From Fomitopsis serialis (lineage: Eukaryota > Basidiomycota > Agaricomycetes > Polyporales > Fomitopsidaceae): 64,000 nucleotides of DNA. The notes below the pieces were generated by a model. That model had not been told where the DNA came from. It saw nothing but the letters and a program-made list of their open reading frames with translations, and did no database searches. Made by a program: the position numbers and the translations under genes. The DNA lies in contig NW_025954976.1 of NCBI RefSeq assembly GCF_022376445.1, forward strand, positions 62,001 to 126,000. Direction: 5' to 3'. Positions 11,233 to 22,364 of this stretch are shown here, in pieces (position 1 is the first letter of the stretch; the number at the start of each line of letters is the position of its first letter).

Positions 11233-12420
11233 ATGGTCCGCCAACAGACGCAGCTCGTCCAGAAGTTCTCCCCCCATGCTTCTCGGTTTCAGAAAGTAGC
11301 TAGTGCGCGATACGGTGTGTAGACGGTCTGCTATTTTCTTGCTGTGGAATCGATGTTGAGGCCGCCGCACAGCAAAAACACCGCAGAAGTCGCCCCTTGC
11401 GGCCATCCATCCCGCGGCGAGAAATGTGAACACGAACCGCTTCCTGCAGTCTCGGAGCAAGCTGGCGCCAATCAAGGAAGACCCCTCGAGGACGAGGAGG
11501 ATGAACAGTCCGCATACACCCACCTCGACCGCCAATTTGATGCGCTCGAGCGGGACGAGGAGCTTGCATACCGTAAGCACGCACACAGACGGGATGAGGA
11601 CGATAGCATGGACTGGGACGACGAGTCGACGCTCGTCGCGATGCTTCAAGAAACGTGTGTGATGTCCTTAGTTGTGACGAACGAGTGATCATATGCTACG
11701 TCTCGACAGTCCTGCGGTCGACGAACAAGAGGAAGTAGCAGCCTTGGCGAACAAGCTCAAAGCTCCTATGGCTGCACAAGGCGCGGCGATGAGGGAGTAT
11801 CTTGGCGAGACACTCCTTCCTGTCATCGCTCGCGTGAAGGAAGTCCACGGTCTGCTGGAAGACAAGGGTAAGTTCGCGGATGCGGCACGCATATATTCAA
11901 TAATATTACCCCTATCACACAGTCGATCTCGCGTTCGGTGCCGGTATCATGACGTTCGATCAGGTCTGCAAGAAAGTTGAGAATATGGCGATCCGCGACG
12001 AGGACGAGCTGAAAACGGCTTACACTGAATGTCAGGTACTCCCTCCTGTCTCTCAGGACAGCATCGTTTGAGACTGAGATCAAAGCCTGACATACTGCTT
12101 TCAGCATAACATGGAACACATTGTCGACCAACTACAAGAAGCGTACGCTCGGCGCGACGAATTATGGGTAATCCTACAGCAGGACGTCGATCAGTGCGGT
12201 GAGTATCCGTTCATTTCCGTTGATGGCGGGCCGCCGTCGCTAAGCGTTGGATCCTCCGTCATGCATGCAAGCCGAACGCGCCAAAGGCGCTCTCGAAGGT
12301 CTGCCAGCTGACGTCGAGCGCGCTATTGCGGCGCTGGAGAAGAAGAGCAAGGAATTAGACAAGGAGGGCTCCGCGGCCTCCAAGCAAAAGATGCTAAAGG
12401 GCCTTCTGGAGAAGCTCTGA
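11233..12420 (+). CDS. Unknown acidic, helical protein
   Basis: Not recognised. The ATG at 11233 opens MVRQQTQLVQKFSPHASRF. Downstream exons give an acidic stretch (LEDEEDEQSAYTHLDRQFDA, DEDDSMDWDDESTLVAML), then helical Gln/Glu/Lys-rich sequence (AVDEQEEVAALANKLKAPM, LLPVIARVKEVHGLLEDK, FDQVCKKVENMAIRDEDEL, HIVDQLQEAYARRDELW), ending in a probable coiled coil (AAKSKEL-like: IAALEKKSKELDKEG) and KMLKGLLEKL. About five short introns are needed; those near 11655, 11870, 12037 and 12200 have clear borders. One C appears to be missing in the CCCC run near 11490, because the frame before it (RFLQSRSKLAPIKEDP) joins the acidic frame only with an extra base. No signal peptide or membrane segment. 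The fold suggests a scaffold or complex subunit, which is only a guess. Confidence -1.
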
Positions 12421-13242
12421 CGCCGGTGGACGTCCCGACCGGTTTTGCGCTCACTCCGGGTGAGTGCGAGCATTTGCTCTCGCGTTCTCCGGTCATGCCA
12501 ACAATGACTACATGTCGTCATGCTCAGCCATAATTGCTGCTATACCCCATTGTATCCATAGTCTCGTTTTCTCGACTCACTTTCGTATCCGAACTCTTTC
12601 CGCTGTATCGATAGAACAGGTGGATGCACGTCAGCAGCTGCCCACATGTACAATAGGCCGACTTACGACCTAATTGGAGGCAGTCATGATGTGGTCGTAA
12701 AGTACTGGCGCTGCGAACAACCGTTCGGGGACTTCAATCAGTGGGGAGGATCGAGATCTGGTATCCTCGATCGCCTATTGTTGCGATCGGCCTTTCCGAG
12801 TCGACGTCGTCGTTCTGTACCACGACTCCGGTGAGTCTCTCGCGTCTTTACTGGACAAGATTCTTCCCCATTTCCCAGCTTGGCAATGCATTTTTAGCGG
12901 CTGCTGCGGTGTGTTCTCATGACCAGGCTGTTCACGTGTACATGGCTTCGAATCTTGACGCGGTAACTCGCAAGCTTCTATAAAGTCAGAAGAAAAGCAG
13001 CCCCGACCGACAATGCACTCAGCTTTGGTTTTGTGCATGTTCTCTTCTGTTATGTTCTAGAACGGCATCGCTGACGTACAGGCAGGGGTTTGTGCGGCGA
13101 CTCCAGCTAGGGCGACCGCAGCAAGCAATCAATGTCTTGAGGGCACTCGACTTCGACTGAGCGCCACCGTAGCTCTCACAGCTGCGGGGCCAATATTTGA
13201 CCTGTGATACACTGCACACATCCCATGAAACGCTCACGGCCG
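12421..13242. other. Intergenic between the unknown gene and the fold-back element
   Basis: Contains short open frames on both strands (for example + 12741-12983 and - 12775-13038) that match no family I know and lack consistent splice-linked continuation. This was probably the original upstream region of the P450 before the transposon inserted. Nothing can be assigned with confidence. Confidence -1.
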
Positions 13243-13251
13243 ATCCGGGTC
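13243..13251. repeat. Target site duplication, left copy
   Basis: ATCCGGGTC, directly repeated at 14458-14466, immediately outside the inverted repeats. The match extends to a 13-mer GATCCGGGTCCAG on both sides because the neighbouring bases coincide with the element ends, so a duplication a base or two longer cannot be excluded. Confidence -1.
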
Positions 13252-13750
13252 CAGACTCCTTCCCGCCCTCACTGCACGGAACGCTCGGCCCGGGACTTCC
13301 GAACAAGGGCTCGCTACCTGCAGTGAGGACTGGCACAACTGGTCCTTATGTCAGCAAAGAAGCATCAGGCCGCTCGAGTGCCGGGTCCAGAGCGGCGTGT
13401 GCCAAGTGATGGCCCTGCCTAATTGAGCGAGCTTCGCGCGCGGCCGTCTTCGCGAGACCGACGCGACGCGACGCGCCCTACAGCGTCTCGCTGTCGGCGT
13501 CGCCAACGCAGTCCTGGTAGATACTGTCTGAATGTATTTATTTTCTCTATCTTTTCTCTCACCCATTTATGCATGGTCACACCGAACCACTGCGCTTGCA
13601 CATCTCGGGCACTTCATAGACAACGATTTCCATGTTCTGCAGTGATGCAAGTTGTTTGAGGTCATATTGGACTTAATAACAAGATGAATATGATCATTGT
13701 GGTGTAGTGGTTTGGCGTTGTTAGCAATTTTGACAGTGCGCGGGTTCGAG
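13252..13750 (+). repeat. Left 499-bp terminal inverted repeat
   Basis: Pairs base for base with 13959-14457 in the opposite orientation. Identity stops abruptly at GGGTTCGAG, inside a tRNA-like B box. Confidence -1.
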
Positions 13751-13764
13751 GCCCGTTAGTATTC
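13693..13764 (+). other. tRNA-like sequence at the inner edge of the left arm
   Basis: A 72-nt stretch fits a tRNA layout. It has an A-box-like TGGTGTAGTGG, an anticodon-like stem TGTTA/TGACA with a 7-nt loop, a T stem GCGGG/CCCGT around TTCGAGG (a B box), and then an AT-rich run with TTTT and TTTTTT that could end Pol III transcription. The acceptor stem pairs only about 5 of 7 bases and position 33 is C, so it is probably a decayed tRNA or tRNA-derived promoter, not a working tRNA. The A box and most of the fold recur in the right arm on the minus strand (about 13953-14016). Confidence -1.
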
Positions 13765-13958
13765 TTTTCTTTTTTCACGGCGTGGTAGGACCACTTCTTC
13801 ACTGCGACACCGTAGATTTATTGCCGTGTACCTATACAAAAAGTGACACGATCCGAAAATTATGTGCATCAAGATGGGAAGCGGGAGCGACGTAGCACTC
13901 CAGAAATGGAGGGAGGGCAGCAGCCGACCACACCGTGAAAAAGGTACTCTGCAGGAGA

Positions 13959-14457
13959 CTCGAACCCGCGCACTGTCAAAATTGCTAACAACGCCAAACC
14001 ACTACACCACAATGATCATATTCATCTTGTTATTAAGTCCAATATGACCTCAAACAACTTGCATCACTGCAGAACATGGAAATCGTTGTCTATGAAGTGC
14101 CCGAGATGTGCAAGCGCAGTGGTTCGGTGTGACCATGCATAAATGGGTGAGAGAAAAGATAGAGAAAATAAATACATTCAGACAGTATCTACCAGGACTG
14201 CGTTGGCGACGCCGACAGCGAGACGCTGTAGGGCGCGTCGCGTCGCGTCGGTCTCGCGAAGACGGCCGCGCGCGAAGCTCGCTCAATTAGGCAGGGCCAT
14301 CACTTGGCACACGCCGCTCTGGACCCGGCACTCGAGCGGCCTGATGCTTCTTTGCTGACATAAGGACCAGTTGTGCCAGTCCTCACTGCAGGTAGCGAGC
14401 CCTTGTTCGGAAGTCCCGGGCCGAGCGTTCCGTGCAGTGAGGGCGGGAAGGAGTCTG
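13959..14457 (-). repeat. Right 499-bp terminal inverted repeat
   Basis: Reverse complement of 13252-13750. Beyond its inner end the sequence reads CTCGAACC on the plus strand and then diverges from the left copy, although a short poly-T/CACGG motif is shared further in. Confidence -1.
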
Positions 14458-14466
14458 ATCCGGGTC
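14458..14466. repeat. Target site duplication, right copy
   Basis: ATCCGGGTC, identical to 13243-13251. It flanks the right end of the fold-back element. Confidence -1.
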
Positions 14467-14488
14467 CAGCATCAGTCCCGGTTCTGCT

Positions 14489-14494
14489 TATATA
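14489..14494 (+). promoter_or_regulatory. TATA-like box of the P450 gene
   Basis: TATATA lies 49 bp before the P450 ATG and about 31 bp downstream of the transposon end. The insertion has therefore separated the core promoter from whatever lay upstream. Confidence -1.
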
Positions 14495-14542
14495 CGACCC
14501 TCTGTCTCCTCCCACCTTTCCGTTCCCGCGACATCGTGCACG

Positions 14543-17296
14543 ATGGTGCTTGGTCCAGGGCAACGTCTGCTGCTGCGTGCGCTCGTCGTGGTGGGCAAGT
14601 ATCCCGTCCTCGTCGTGTCTGCTGCCTACCTCCTTGACCGTTATGCCGGCTGGGCGATCCCTGCGTGGATCGTATGGCTGTCGGCGCTCGGAATCATCCC
14701 TCTCGTCGCCTTTGTGGCAGTGCGGATCAGGTACTGGCGGATCCACCGTGCCGCGGAACGTAAGGGCGCCATCATCGCGCCTGGCTGGAGTGGTAAGTGG
14801 CCCGGAAACCTGGATGTCCTCCAGGCCGTATTGCAGAGCTTCAGACACGGATACCCAGGTTTGTAACCATATGTATCCACAACGATAGCGAGTGCGCGCG
14901 AGCTAATCTGTGCATATCAGGCGACATCCTACTAGAGAAGTTTGGACAGCTCGGTCCTACCTATCGGTTCAACGTCCTATGGGACTTTGGTATTATGACA
15001 TGCGATCCTGCTATCATCAAAGTAAGCAGTCAGCGAAGTTATCAGCGTGTATGCGCGTAACGAATCTGTGCCAGACTATCCTTGCCACTGAGTTCCAGAA
15101 CTATGAGAAAGGTCAGTGTCGTACAGAGCACCTGAGTAAACGGAGTACTTATTACTGCCTATTTTTAGGAGAAGTATTCCAAGAACAGATGAACTCTTTA
15201 TTGGGGACCGGGGTCTTCAACTCGGATGGTGAGCAACAGCACCGTGTCCAGTGCATCAGATCTAAGTTTTGAGATGCTACCTGTAGGGGACATGTGGAAG
15301 TGCGCATATACCCGTCCCAAGCGACCATAGATGTCCGATACATACGTTTTCCATCCACAGATGGCACCGTTCAATGACGCGTCCTTTCTTCAGCAAGGAT
15401 CGCATCAGTCACTTTGAGCTCTTTGACAGACATGCTGGTCAGCCTTCTCTCTCCCATGTACAGTCCATGAGCACGGATTGACAGCAACTGCACGCAGAGG
15501 CTGCCCTGGACAAGATGAGGGAGCGCTTCCGCGCAGGCTACGCGATCGACTTCCAGGTATGCTCGTCTCCTCTAGTCCTCAAATATAGAATTCATCTAAT
15601 CACTGCTGTTCTCTCCAGGACCTCGTCTCGCGCTTCACCCTCGACTCCGCTACGGAGTTCCTCTTCGGGGCATGCGTCCACTCCCTCCGCTCCACCCTTC
15701 CCTACCCGCACAACATCTCCGCCGCCTCGCCCTCCTCGCCCTTCCCCTCCACCTCTGCCGCGCCGCCGTCGCCGACTGTCTCGGGGTGGACAAGGCGGAG
15801 GCATTCGCGACGGCGTTCTCGAAGGCGGAGCACCTCTGCGCGGAGCGCGCGACGATGGGCAAGGTCTGGCCGCTCTCGGAGATGCGCGAGGACAAGACGC
15901 GCGAGCACATGCGTGTCGTGGACGAGTATCTGCATCCTATCCTCGAAGAGGCGCTCCGGAAGAAGGCTGAGAGGGAGAGGGAGAAGGCCCGGGTTAGTGG
16001 TGGGAAGGTTGGGGAGGACGCGGATGAGATTGAGGAGGGCGAGACGCTGATGGACCATTTGGCTAAATTCACGAGCGGTGAGTGTGGGCGTTTGATGGGT
16101 GTGCGGGTGCGCTGAGCGGTGTTATTGCAGACTTGACAGTCCTGCATGACGAGGTGCTCAACATCCTGCTTGCGGGACGTGATACGGTCAGTAGCAGCCG
16201 ACCACAGAACGGGACGCTTTGCTGAGAGTGAGATCCGATTGCTGGACCACGTATGTAGACGGCAACTACGCTGACCTTCACGGTGTACCTCCTGGCCATG
16301 CACCCTGACGTCCTCAAGCGCTTGCGCGCGGAGGTGTTGGAGAAGGTGGGTCCGAAGCAGAGGCCGACGTACGGGAATATAAAGGAGATGCGCTACTTGC
16401 GGGCTGTCATCAACGAGACTCTGCGTCTGTACCCTGCTGTGTCAGTAAAGTCTTCCATGTCATCCATAGCACAGGATATTGATGTTTCATGGATCACAGG
16501 CCATTCAATCTCCGGTGAGCTCCGTTGAAGCAGCTCAGGATCTCCTCAGATTCCTCATCCCGGTTGCACTTCGCGTGAACATAGCGCGTCGTTGAACGAA
16601 GGCCTTCTCCCGAACGCCAATGGCAAGCCGTTCTACGTCCCCGCCAAAGTACTGTACGTCTTTTGGATCATCCAAAGAGCCCGTCCATCATCTGAGACGG
16701 TTCAACTGCAGTGTGTCGTACTCAGTGTGGGCCATGCACCGTAGGGAGGAGTACTGGGGTCCCGATGGTGCGCACCTCCACGCATATAGTCGGGCACTGA
16801 CCGACAGGCCATCCAAATAGCCCAGGAGTATGATCCTGACCGATTCCTCGACGAGCGCGTGAACAAGTACCTCACTCCCAACCCATTCATCTTCCTCCCA
16901 TTCAACGCCGGGCCGCGGATCTGCCTCGGGCAGCAGGTGCGCCCCTCCCTCTGCCTCACAGATCCGCCCAGCGCTGACTCCCCGCGCGCGGAAGTTCGCA
17001 TACAACGAGATGTCGTTCTTCCTGATCAAGCTCCTGCAGCGCTTCTCGACGATGGAGCTCGCGCCGGATGCAGCGCCCCCGAACACGCTGCCCCCGAAGG
17101 AGTGGGCGCGCGCGCCCGGCAGGAAGGGCAAGGAGAAGGTCTGGCCGAAATCGCACTTGACGCTCTACGCAACGGTGCGTGTGCTTAAATGCTTCGTCTC
17201 GATGCTATGTCGGTGGGTGGCTGACTTGAAGTTCAGGGTGGCGTGTGGGTGAGGATGACGGAGGCAGAGGAGGGCGAGGTCGATGTGCAGGTGTGA
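14543..17296 (+). CDS. Cytochrome P450, CYP63-like
   Basis: Heme-thiolate monooxygenase, anchored in the ER by hydrophobic N-terminal segments ([29 protein letters not shown]). Conserved landmarks in order: [37 protein letters not shown] (C helix, WxxxR); [11 protein letters not shown]; the I-helix LLAGRDTT (near 16165-16270); NETLRLYP (ExxR); PDRFLDERV; and the heme loop [15 protein letters not shown] with the axial Cys. The sequence resembles the CYP63 family of white-rot fungi. About 13 short introns split it, so the product is about 600 residues. A single G seems to be missing in the GGGG at 15783-15786, because the frame before it joins [16 protein letters not shown] only with an extra base. 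The fold-back element lies at its promoter. The substrate cannot be deduced. Confidence -1.
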
Positions 17297-17746
17297 TATG
17301 CTTGTCGAGGGGTGTCTTGGACGGTTTGTTTAGGATGTGTATCACAATGTATGTATTAGTACTGTATGATCTAGTGGAACCGAATTTTGGCATCTCTGTT
17401 GTCTTTTGCTGTCCGTACGCCGTGAGCTGGACAGGACGCAGACGATTTGGATGGCTCCGTGCAAATCCCTTTATTGTCACTGAGGGCGAAGCCCCATGTA
17501 GACATTACATGCATCGTATCTCCGCCAGCTCCTCCTGTCTTCGTCGCGTAGCATAGCCGTCCGCCAGGCTTCGGGTAAAGTATGATAATATAGAGCGAGG
17601 AATTGAAATGAATTGGCCGTGGTGTCGACTCGCGCATCCGCTGCAACCCCTCTGGGGTGTGACCGTCTATCCCCTCGCCGTCCTGTCCTTCAACTCGAGG
17701 TTTCCGTAAGCGGCCGGTGTTGTGGATGTACCGGAGAAGGGCTTCA
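17297..17746. other. Convergent intergenic region, P450 / kinase
   Basis: About 450 bp with the 3' ends of two convergent genes. A 147-aa minus-strand open frame (17371-17814) overlaps the end of the kinase gene and looks like a non-coding continuation. I see nothing else. Confidence -1.
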
Positions 17747-20666
17747 TCAACCTGGGGGGTAGTCTGGGGCGTAGTTCGGCCATGACCGCCGTCGCTCCGT
17801 ACTGACAGTGGCATTGAACCACTTGAAAAAGTCCACTACAGTCTGTCGGAGATCCCAGTAAGTAGATATTGATCCAGCCTCAACGGCGAATATAGATTGA
17901 AACCGACCTGCGCTATTGCACCGTCCCTAGGGCGGTTGGATGGCGTCCAGTTTCCCCCCAGTGCCCAGGTCTCCGCTAATCGCCATTCAATCTGTCCATT
18001 GTCGAGCTCTGCAAATTGTTCGGCGCCGGCGTATCGTCCGACTACGACGTCACTCGGGATGCGCTCTCCTGGAAGCTCCACGGGACGATAGATTACTATG
18101 CTATCGTGCGATGGATCATCAGCACTCAGTCAAATATCCACATTGATGTAAACGCGAACCCTCTCCTGGCTTTCTTATCCAAAAACATGGTTTGAGAAAT
18201 GTAGAACTGTCGTTCTCGTTGGAAGAAGGGGTATCGATAGCGTACCGACCATACAGACTCGGTCGGAGAATATTCCGACAGCATCTTCGCCGACTTGAGT
18301 TCTGGTACGTATCTGCGCATGAAGTGCACGTTATCGTCGCAGAATCGTGAATGGAAAGACACAGTAGGACGTACAGCATTTCTATCGAATACTTGTTGAC
18401 GGCACGATAATGCCAGAGCTGATCCAGCGTGAGGTCTCGCGAATCGTGTTTGCTCACTCTGCAGTCCCAAGGGGACTCATTGTTGCCGTCTTTGCATCTC
18501 CAAGAGGTCTTGATGTCCCCCCTATGATGCTCAAGTGGACGAAACACGCGACATCGTTCCCAGGATAAGGTGTAATTCATGAGCCACTTGCCGGCCGCGA
18601 CGGTTTGTTTCTCCGGGAGAATGTCTGGCCAGTGACGTATTAGCCAAATCTCCAACGGCCCACCAACTGACATACCAATGATCAAAGTTGGTATAAGAGT
18701 GATCTTCAAGCGCCTTTCGATGGTCCCCGGGACAATATCATCCTTCGACGGGCCAGTATATCGGTCAAGTTCGAGATGGTGTGGAATCGGAATGCTTTTG
18801 TCGTTGAAGTAGAATGCTCTCTTCAGATCCAGAAGTACCACAGATATCCGTGGACGCTTGTGCCGATCCTCCCTCCAGCACTTCTCCATGATCCCCCACA
18901 CTTCGCTGGACATTGAAAGCGGGGGTGACTCTGTGGGCCGTAATGGTCGCTTCCCTGTGAGTACCTTGTTGATCACTTGTGCATCGAGTCGGCTTTCGTC
19001 GAACGGAAAACGTTCAGTGAAGACCTTGTAAACGTATGTCGGATCGACATTATAACGAGAGCCGAGGCGTGACGAACCTCCCACATGACCATGGAGAATG
19101 AGTAGATGTCGCTCTCTTTGGTCGGATTGCCATGTTCGAGGCCGAACTTATCAGGGTCGTGGAGCTCAGGTGCCATCCACCGTGCCGTCGAGGCAAAGAC
19201 AGACACGTTCGTCACTATGTGAATTGTCTCTGGCTGATAGAGGATGGTCGTCAGTCCGAAGTCGGACAGGCAGGCACGTCTGTGCTCATCAATCAAGATA
19301 TTTGCCTGAGAAGCCGACGGTCAGCGTGTTGTACATCAGAACAGTATAAAACTGTACATACTCCCTTGAGGTCACCATGCACTATGCCCACCGTGGTTGA
19401 ATGAAGATATTCCAGGCCATGAGCGACATCCAGAATCTAGAAATCACCTCAGTACGACGCAATAGCAAAGTCGGATATCCTGACCAGAAGGGGTCGATTT
19501 GCTTTGGGGTTGTCCTTCACAAACGATATGATATCACCACCGATCATCCATTTGCAAACCATGCTTAGCGGAAAATGCTGTCGGTCTATACCGAAGAATG
19601 GGACAACACGAGCGTGCGAGAGTCGTTTCCAGGTGATCGCTTCCCGACAAAAACTCTGACGGCTGGGTTAGCGGCCCAAAGTCACTGCAACCAGCTATGC
19701 CGGCACTGACCTTTAGGACAGAATCAACGGAACCCTTCGCAGCTATCCTGATGACCTTCACGCCTACGTCTTGTCTGCCGAGGCGGCCACGCCAGACTTC
19801 TGCAAAGCCACCGAAAGCCACCGGGCCGTCCTTGGGGATGAGCAGGTCCCGCGTCGCGGCAGAAAGTGAGGTCGGGAGGATACCCTGCTTGACACATATC
19901 TTGCGTAGAGTATGAAACACCGTACTGTAGAGTCTGTCATAGGGTTCAATGGAGTTCATAGCCTTGAGAGATGAATGAGCTCAAAAAATCTGGAGGTTCG
20001 TACGATTGTGGTACCCACGTCATCAAGGACGTCGATGAGTGCTGTAGCATCGTCTGCGTCTGCATTCATGAGCTTCTCAACCTCTGCACTTGAGTTCAGA
20101 CACCCTTTGAGTAAGGCAATTTTGTCTTGCATCTCATACTTTGCTTGCGAATTTGCGAGCGTCGTCGGTGAAGATATCCGGGACGAGCTTTGCTGTCCAT
20201 GGAATAGTGAGCCGGGTGCACAATGCAAAATGCTCTAGGTACATCACCGACCAATTCGAAGAAGATGCTCGGGCACGAATTGTACAGATTCGCCAATTCT
20301 TCTCCAATACGGAGTAGGTTAGTAAGCACCGTCGTAGTGTCAAAATGCCTCCATGTCCCTATTGACTGATGTAGACTCCAGAGCCACCTGCGTCAAGATG
20401 ATGAGCCAGTGACTCATGCATAGGCGCGATGTGGTCACCTGTCAGCGTGGAGGACAAATCCTACCAGATGGAACGGTATATTGTTATCTCGACGCGCCGT
20501 TACATACGGCTGGCAGAACTGCAGCAATTGGCGCAGCGACTCCTGCGCATGCATGAGTTAGCGTTGTTTTAGCGGACATAATCGGTGGTAGACAAACCAT
20601 GCGGGGTCGCAGGTGATCAACATGGTTTATCAAGAGTGCATGCTGACTGGCTAGGTCGACGGACAT
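17747..20666 (-). CDS. Protein kinase with C-terminal START-like domain
   Basis: From the ATG at 20666 the order is: an alpha-helical N-terminal region (SLRQLLQFCQPYVTARRDNN, LTNLLRIGEELANLYNSCPS, MQDKIALLKGCLNSSAEVEK), then a complete kinase domain with a glycine-rich loop (FGGFAEVWRGRL), VAIK-like VGVKVIR, catalytic loop HGDLKGANIL, DFG (LSDFGL) and APE (ARWMAPEL), ending CWREDRHKRPRI. The C-terminal part resembles a START/Bet v1-like lipid-binding fold: YVPELKSAKMLSEYSPTESV, VRYRYPFFQRERQFYISQ, then EQFAELDNGQIEWRLAET, LGGN and VVDFFKWFNATVS, ending at the stop at 17747-17749. The kinase half resembles the large TKL/tyrosine-kinase-like families of Agaricomycetes. Introns between 18100 and 18700 are uncertain, so the join between the two domains needs transcript evidence. 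The ligand and target are unknown. Confidence -1.
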
Positions 20667-20869
20667 AGGCGTATATATGGTTCACCGACCGGATGGCTGG
20701 CTCAGTGTTCCGAAGATGCTGCTGCGAAGTAGACTCAAGTCAACGATGCCTCGCCCTCTGACGGTGTCGTGGTTGTGGTTGATGAAAGGTAGACGCACAA
20801 GCTGTGCAGATCTAACGTCTCCGAGTTAAGTCGGCTGTATTGTGTGGGAACAGTGTGGTTAGGTGTCTA

Positions 20870-21930
20870 TCACACATCGCGAGTCCTAATGCTCGGTCCA
20901 TGGTAACCCAAACTTCGCAGAGGCCAGCTATGTAAGCAGACGGCGCTGGAATGCAGCGCGCACTTGCCCTTGCACGCGGCGCTCCCATGCGACCAAGTTG
21001 ACGCGGCGGGCGACCTCGATACGCACCGCGTTGTCTCTCGAGTGCAAGATGCAGTGCAGATAAGCGAAGACGAGCGCGTCTAGAGCAGTCGGTGTGCTAC
21101 GGCAAATCCCTATGTCAGATGGTCATCGGATCGCAACCTCAACGAGACATACATCGATCCAAGGAACCACTTGTCTGTTCCGAGACGCTCGGATAGAGAT
21201 GAAATGGCATCCCGGTACTGGAGCATAACCGCATTGCGATCCACGTGAGTGCCGTACGGCGGAAGGATGCTTCCAAACCCATTCAGGGGAGCAGGCGGGG
21301 GATTGAGCATCGTATTCAGGGCGCGGTGCTTGGATGGGAAGGGTACGAAGAGCGCAGAGAACATGGACGGAGATGGCTGGGACATTGCCTGTGTACCATA
21401 CCGCTCAGTCTCACAAGACGATGGGAGATCGAGGATTTACGCACCAAAGCTGCATGAACGTTGCCCTCCATTAACGACACCCACGCGCGACTCTCATCAC
21501 GCGCTGCTTCATCCACGTACCCCTCCAACTCGCCTTGTCCGCCGTCCACCTGCCCGTCGACCCAGCCCGGAATGAGGTGTGCAGTGAGTAGCTCTCCGCC
21601 AGAGTCGCCGCCCTCCAATGGGACGTGTAGGTTGGGGAAACGACCATCCACTGCGCCGTCCTCCGTTACGTCCCACCGCACATGAATCTTGGAAAGGCCG
21701 CGCAAAGCGAGGTATGCCTGCCACTTCAGGCATTCCACGTCGCGACTGAGTAGGTCTTCGAGCTCCGGGCTCTCGTTACGAGGGGGATGTATCCATAGGG
21801 TGGGTGCTGCAACCGCGCGAGCAGTATAAAACGACAAGACCGGTGGGTGAGTATACAGCGGGAAGAGAGCAAAGAAATGGCGGAGCGGTTTCGGTAAGGA
21901 AAGAGACGGCAGCGCAGATGAGCTCAACAT
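20870..21930 (-). CDS. Metaxin / SAM complex subunit (Sam37-like)
   Basis: Mitochondrial outer-membrane protein helping the SAM complex insert beta-barrel proteins. The ATG at 21930 opens MLSSSALPSLSLPKPLRHFF. The metaxin N-terminal, thioredoxin/GST-like region is visible: FALFPLYTHPP, then DVECLKWQAYLALRGL, RWDVTEDGAVDGRFPNLHVP and LLTAHLIPGWVD. After an intron near 21390 comes FSALFVPFPSKHRALNTML and the GST-C-like helices (RDAISSLSERLGTDKWFLG; TALDALVFAYLHCILHSRDN, VARRVNLVAWERRVQGQVRA). The extreme C-terminus is uncertain, since the frame near 20935 allows an end at about 20932 or at 20870. It is divergent from VPS54. Confidence -1.
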
Positions 21931-22364
21931 CAAAAGCAGGAGTTGTTATCGCAGCACCTCACACCCTGTCAGGTTCAAGCTGCTCGACGAGGCTCCGGAA
22001 TCCGTGGCGTTGGGTTGGGTGAAGAGAACTCGGAAGGTTGTACTTGGACTGCACGGTAGACTATGATTACCATATGTGGCATTCAACGCCAACGTATGCT
22101 GACGTAAGCCAATAGCTGTGAGCCTGTACCGAATCGAGTTCGGCGTTACAGCGCGCAGCCTGCTTCATTGTGCACACTCATCGCTGTGACTCCATCCTCG
22201 GCAAGTAACAGGTCTCCAAAGCAGCTATTGAGGCTATTTCATGCTTGACTCCCGTGCACAGGCCGGCGCGTCCTCGACCTCCACGCTTCCTCGAATTGCT
22301 AACTACTCCCAGGGACCCGCGTCGTGTTCCATACCCTGCAGGCTCACAGTGAGGAAACCTTGCC
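21931..22364. promoter_or_regulatory. Divergent promoter region, metaxin / VPS54
   Basis: 434 bp between divergent start codons. No TATA box or recognisable operator stands out, which is common for housekeeping genes. Confidence -1.

Larger units (their letters stand above)
13252..14457. mobile_element. Non-autonomous fold-back / Mutator-like DNA transposon
   Basis: A 1206-bp element bounded by two inverted arms of 499 bp (13252-13750 and 13959-14457), with ends CAGACTCC...GGAGTCTG and a 9-bp direct repeat on each side. The arms appear essentially identical: the reading frames inside them repeat residue for residue on opposite strands. The central 208 bp are mostly unique, with a weaker palindromic stretch next to the arms (TTTTTCACGG-type). 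No transposase is encoded. Long terminal inverted repeats with 9-bp target duplications are typical of Mutator-like elements, so this is probably a MITE-like or fold-back member moved by a transposase elsewhere. It lies about 30 bp upstream of a TATA-like box and 86 bp upstream of the P450 ATG. The near-identity of the arms suggests a recent insertion, or gene conversion. Confidence -1.

Noticed and set aside
13423..14290. Matching 78-, 71- and 60-aa open frames on opposite strands
   Set aside because: They are the two arms of the fold-back element read in opposite directions; no conserved protein, no start context, and identical only because the DNA is identical.
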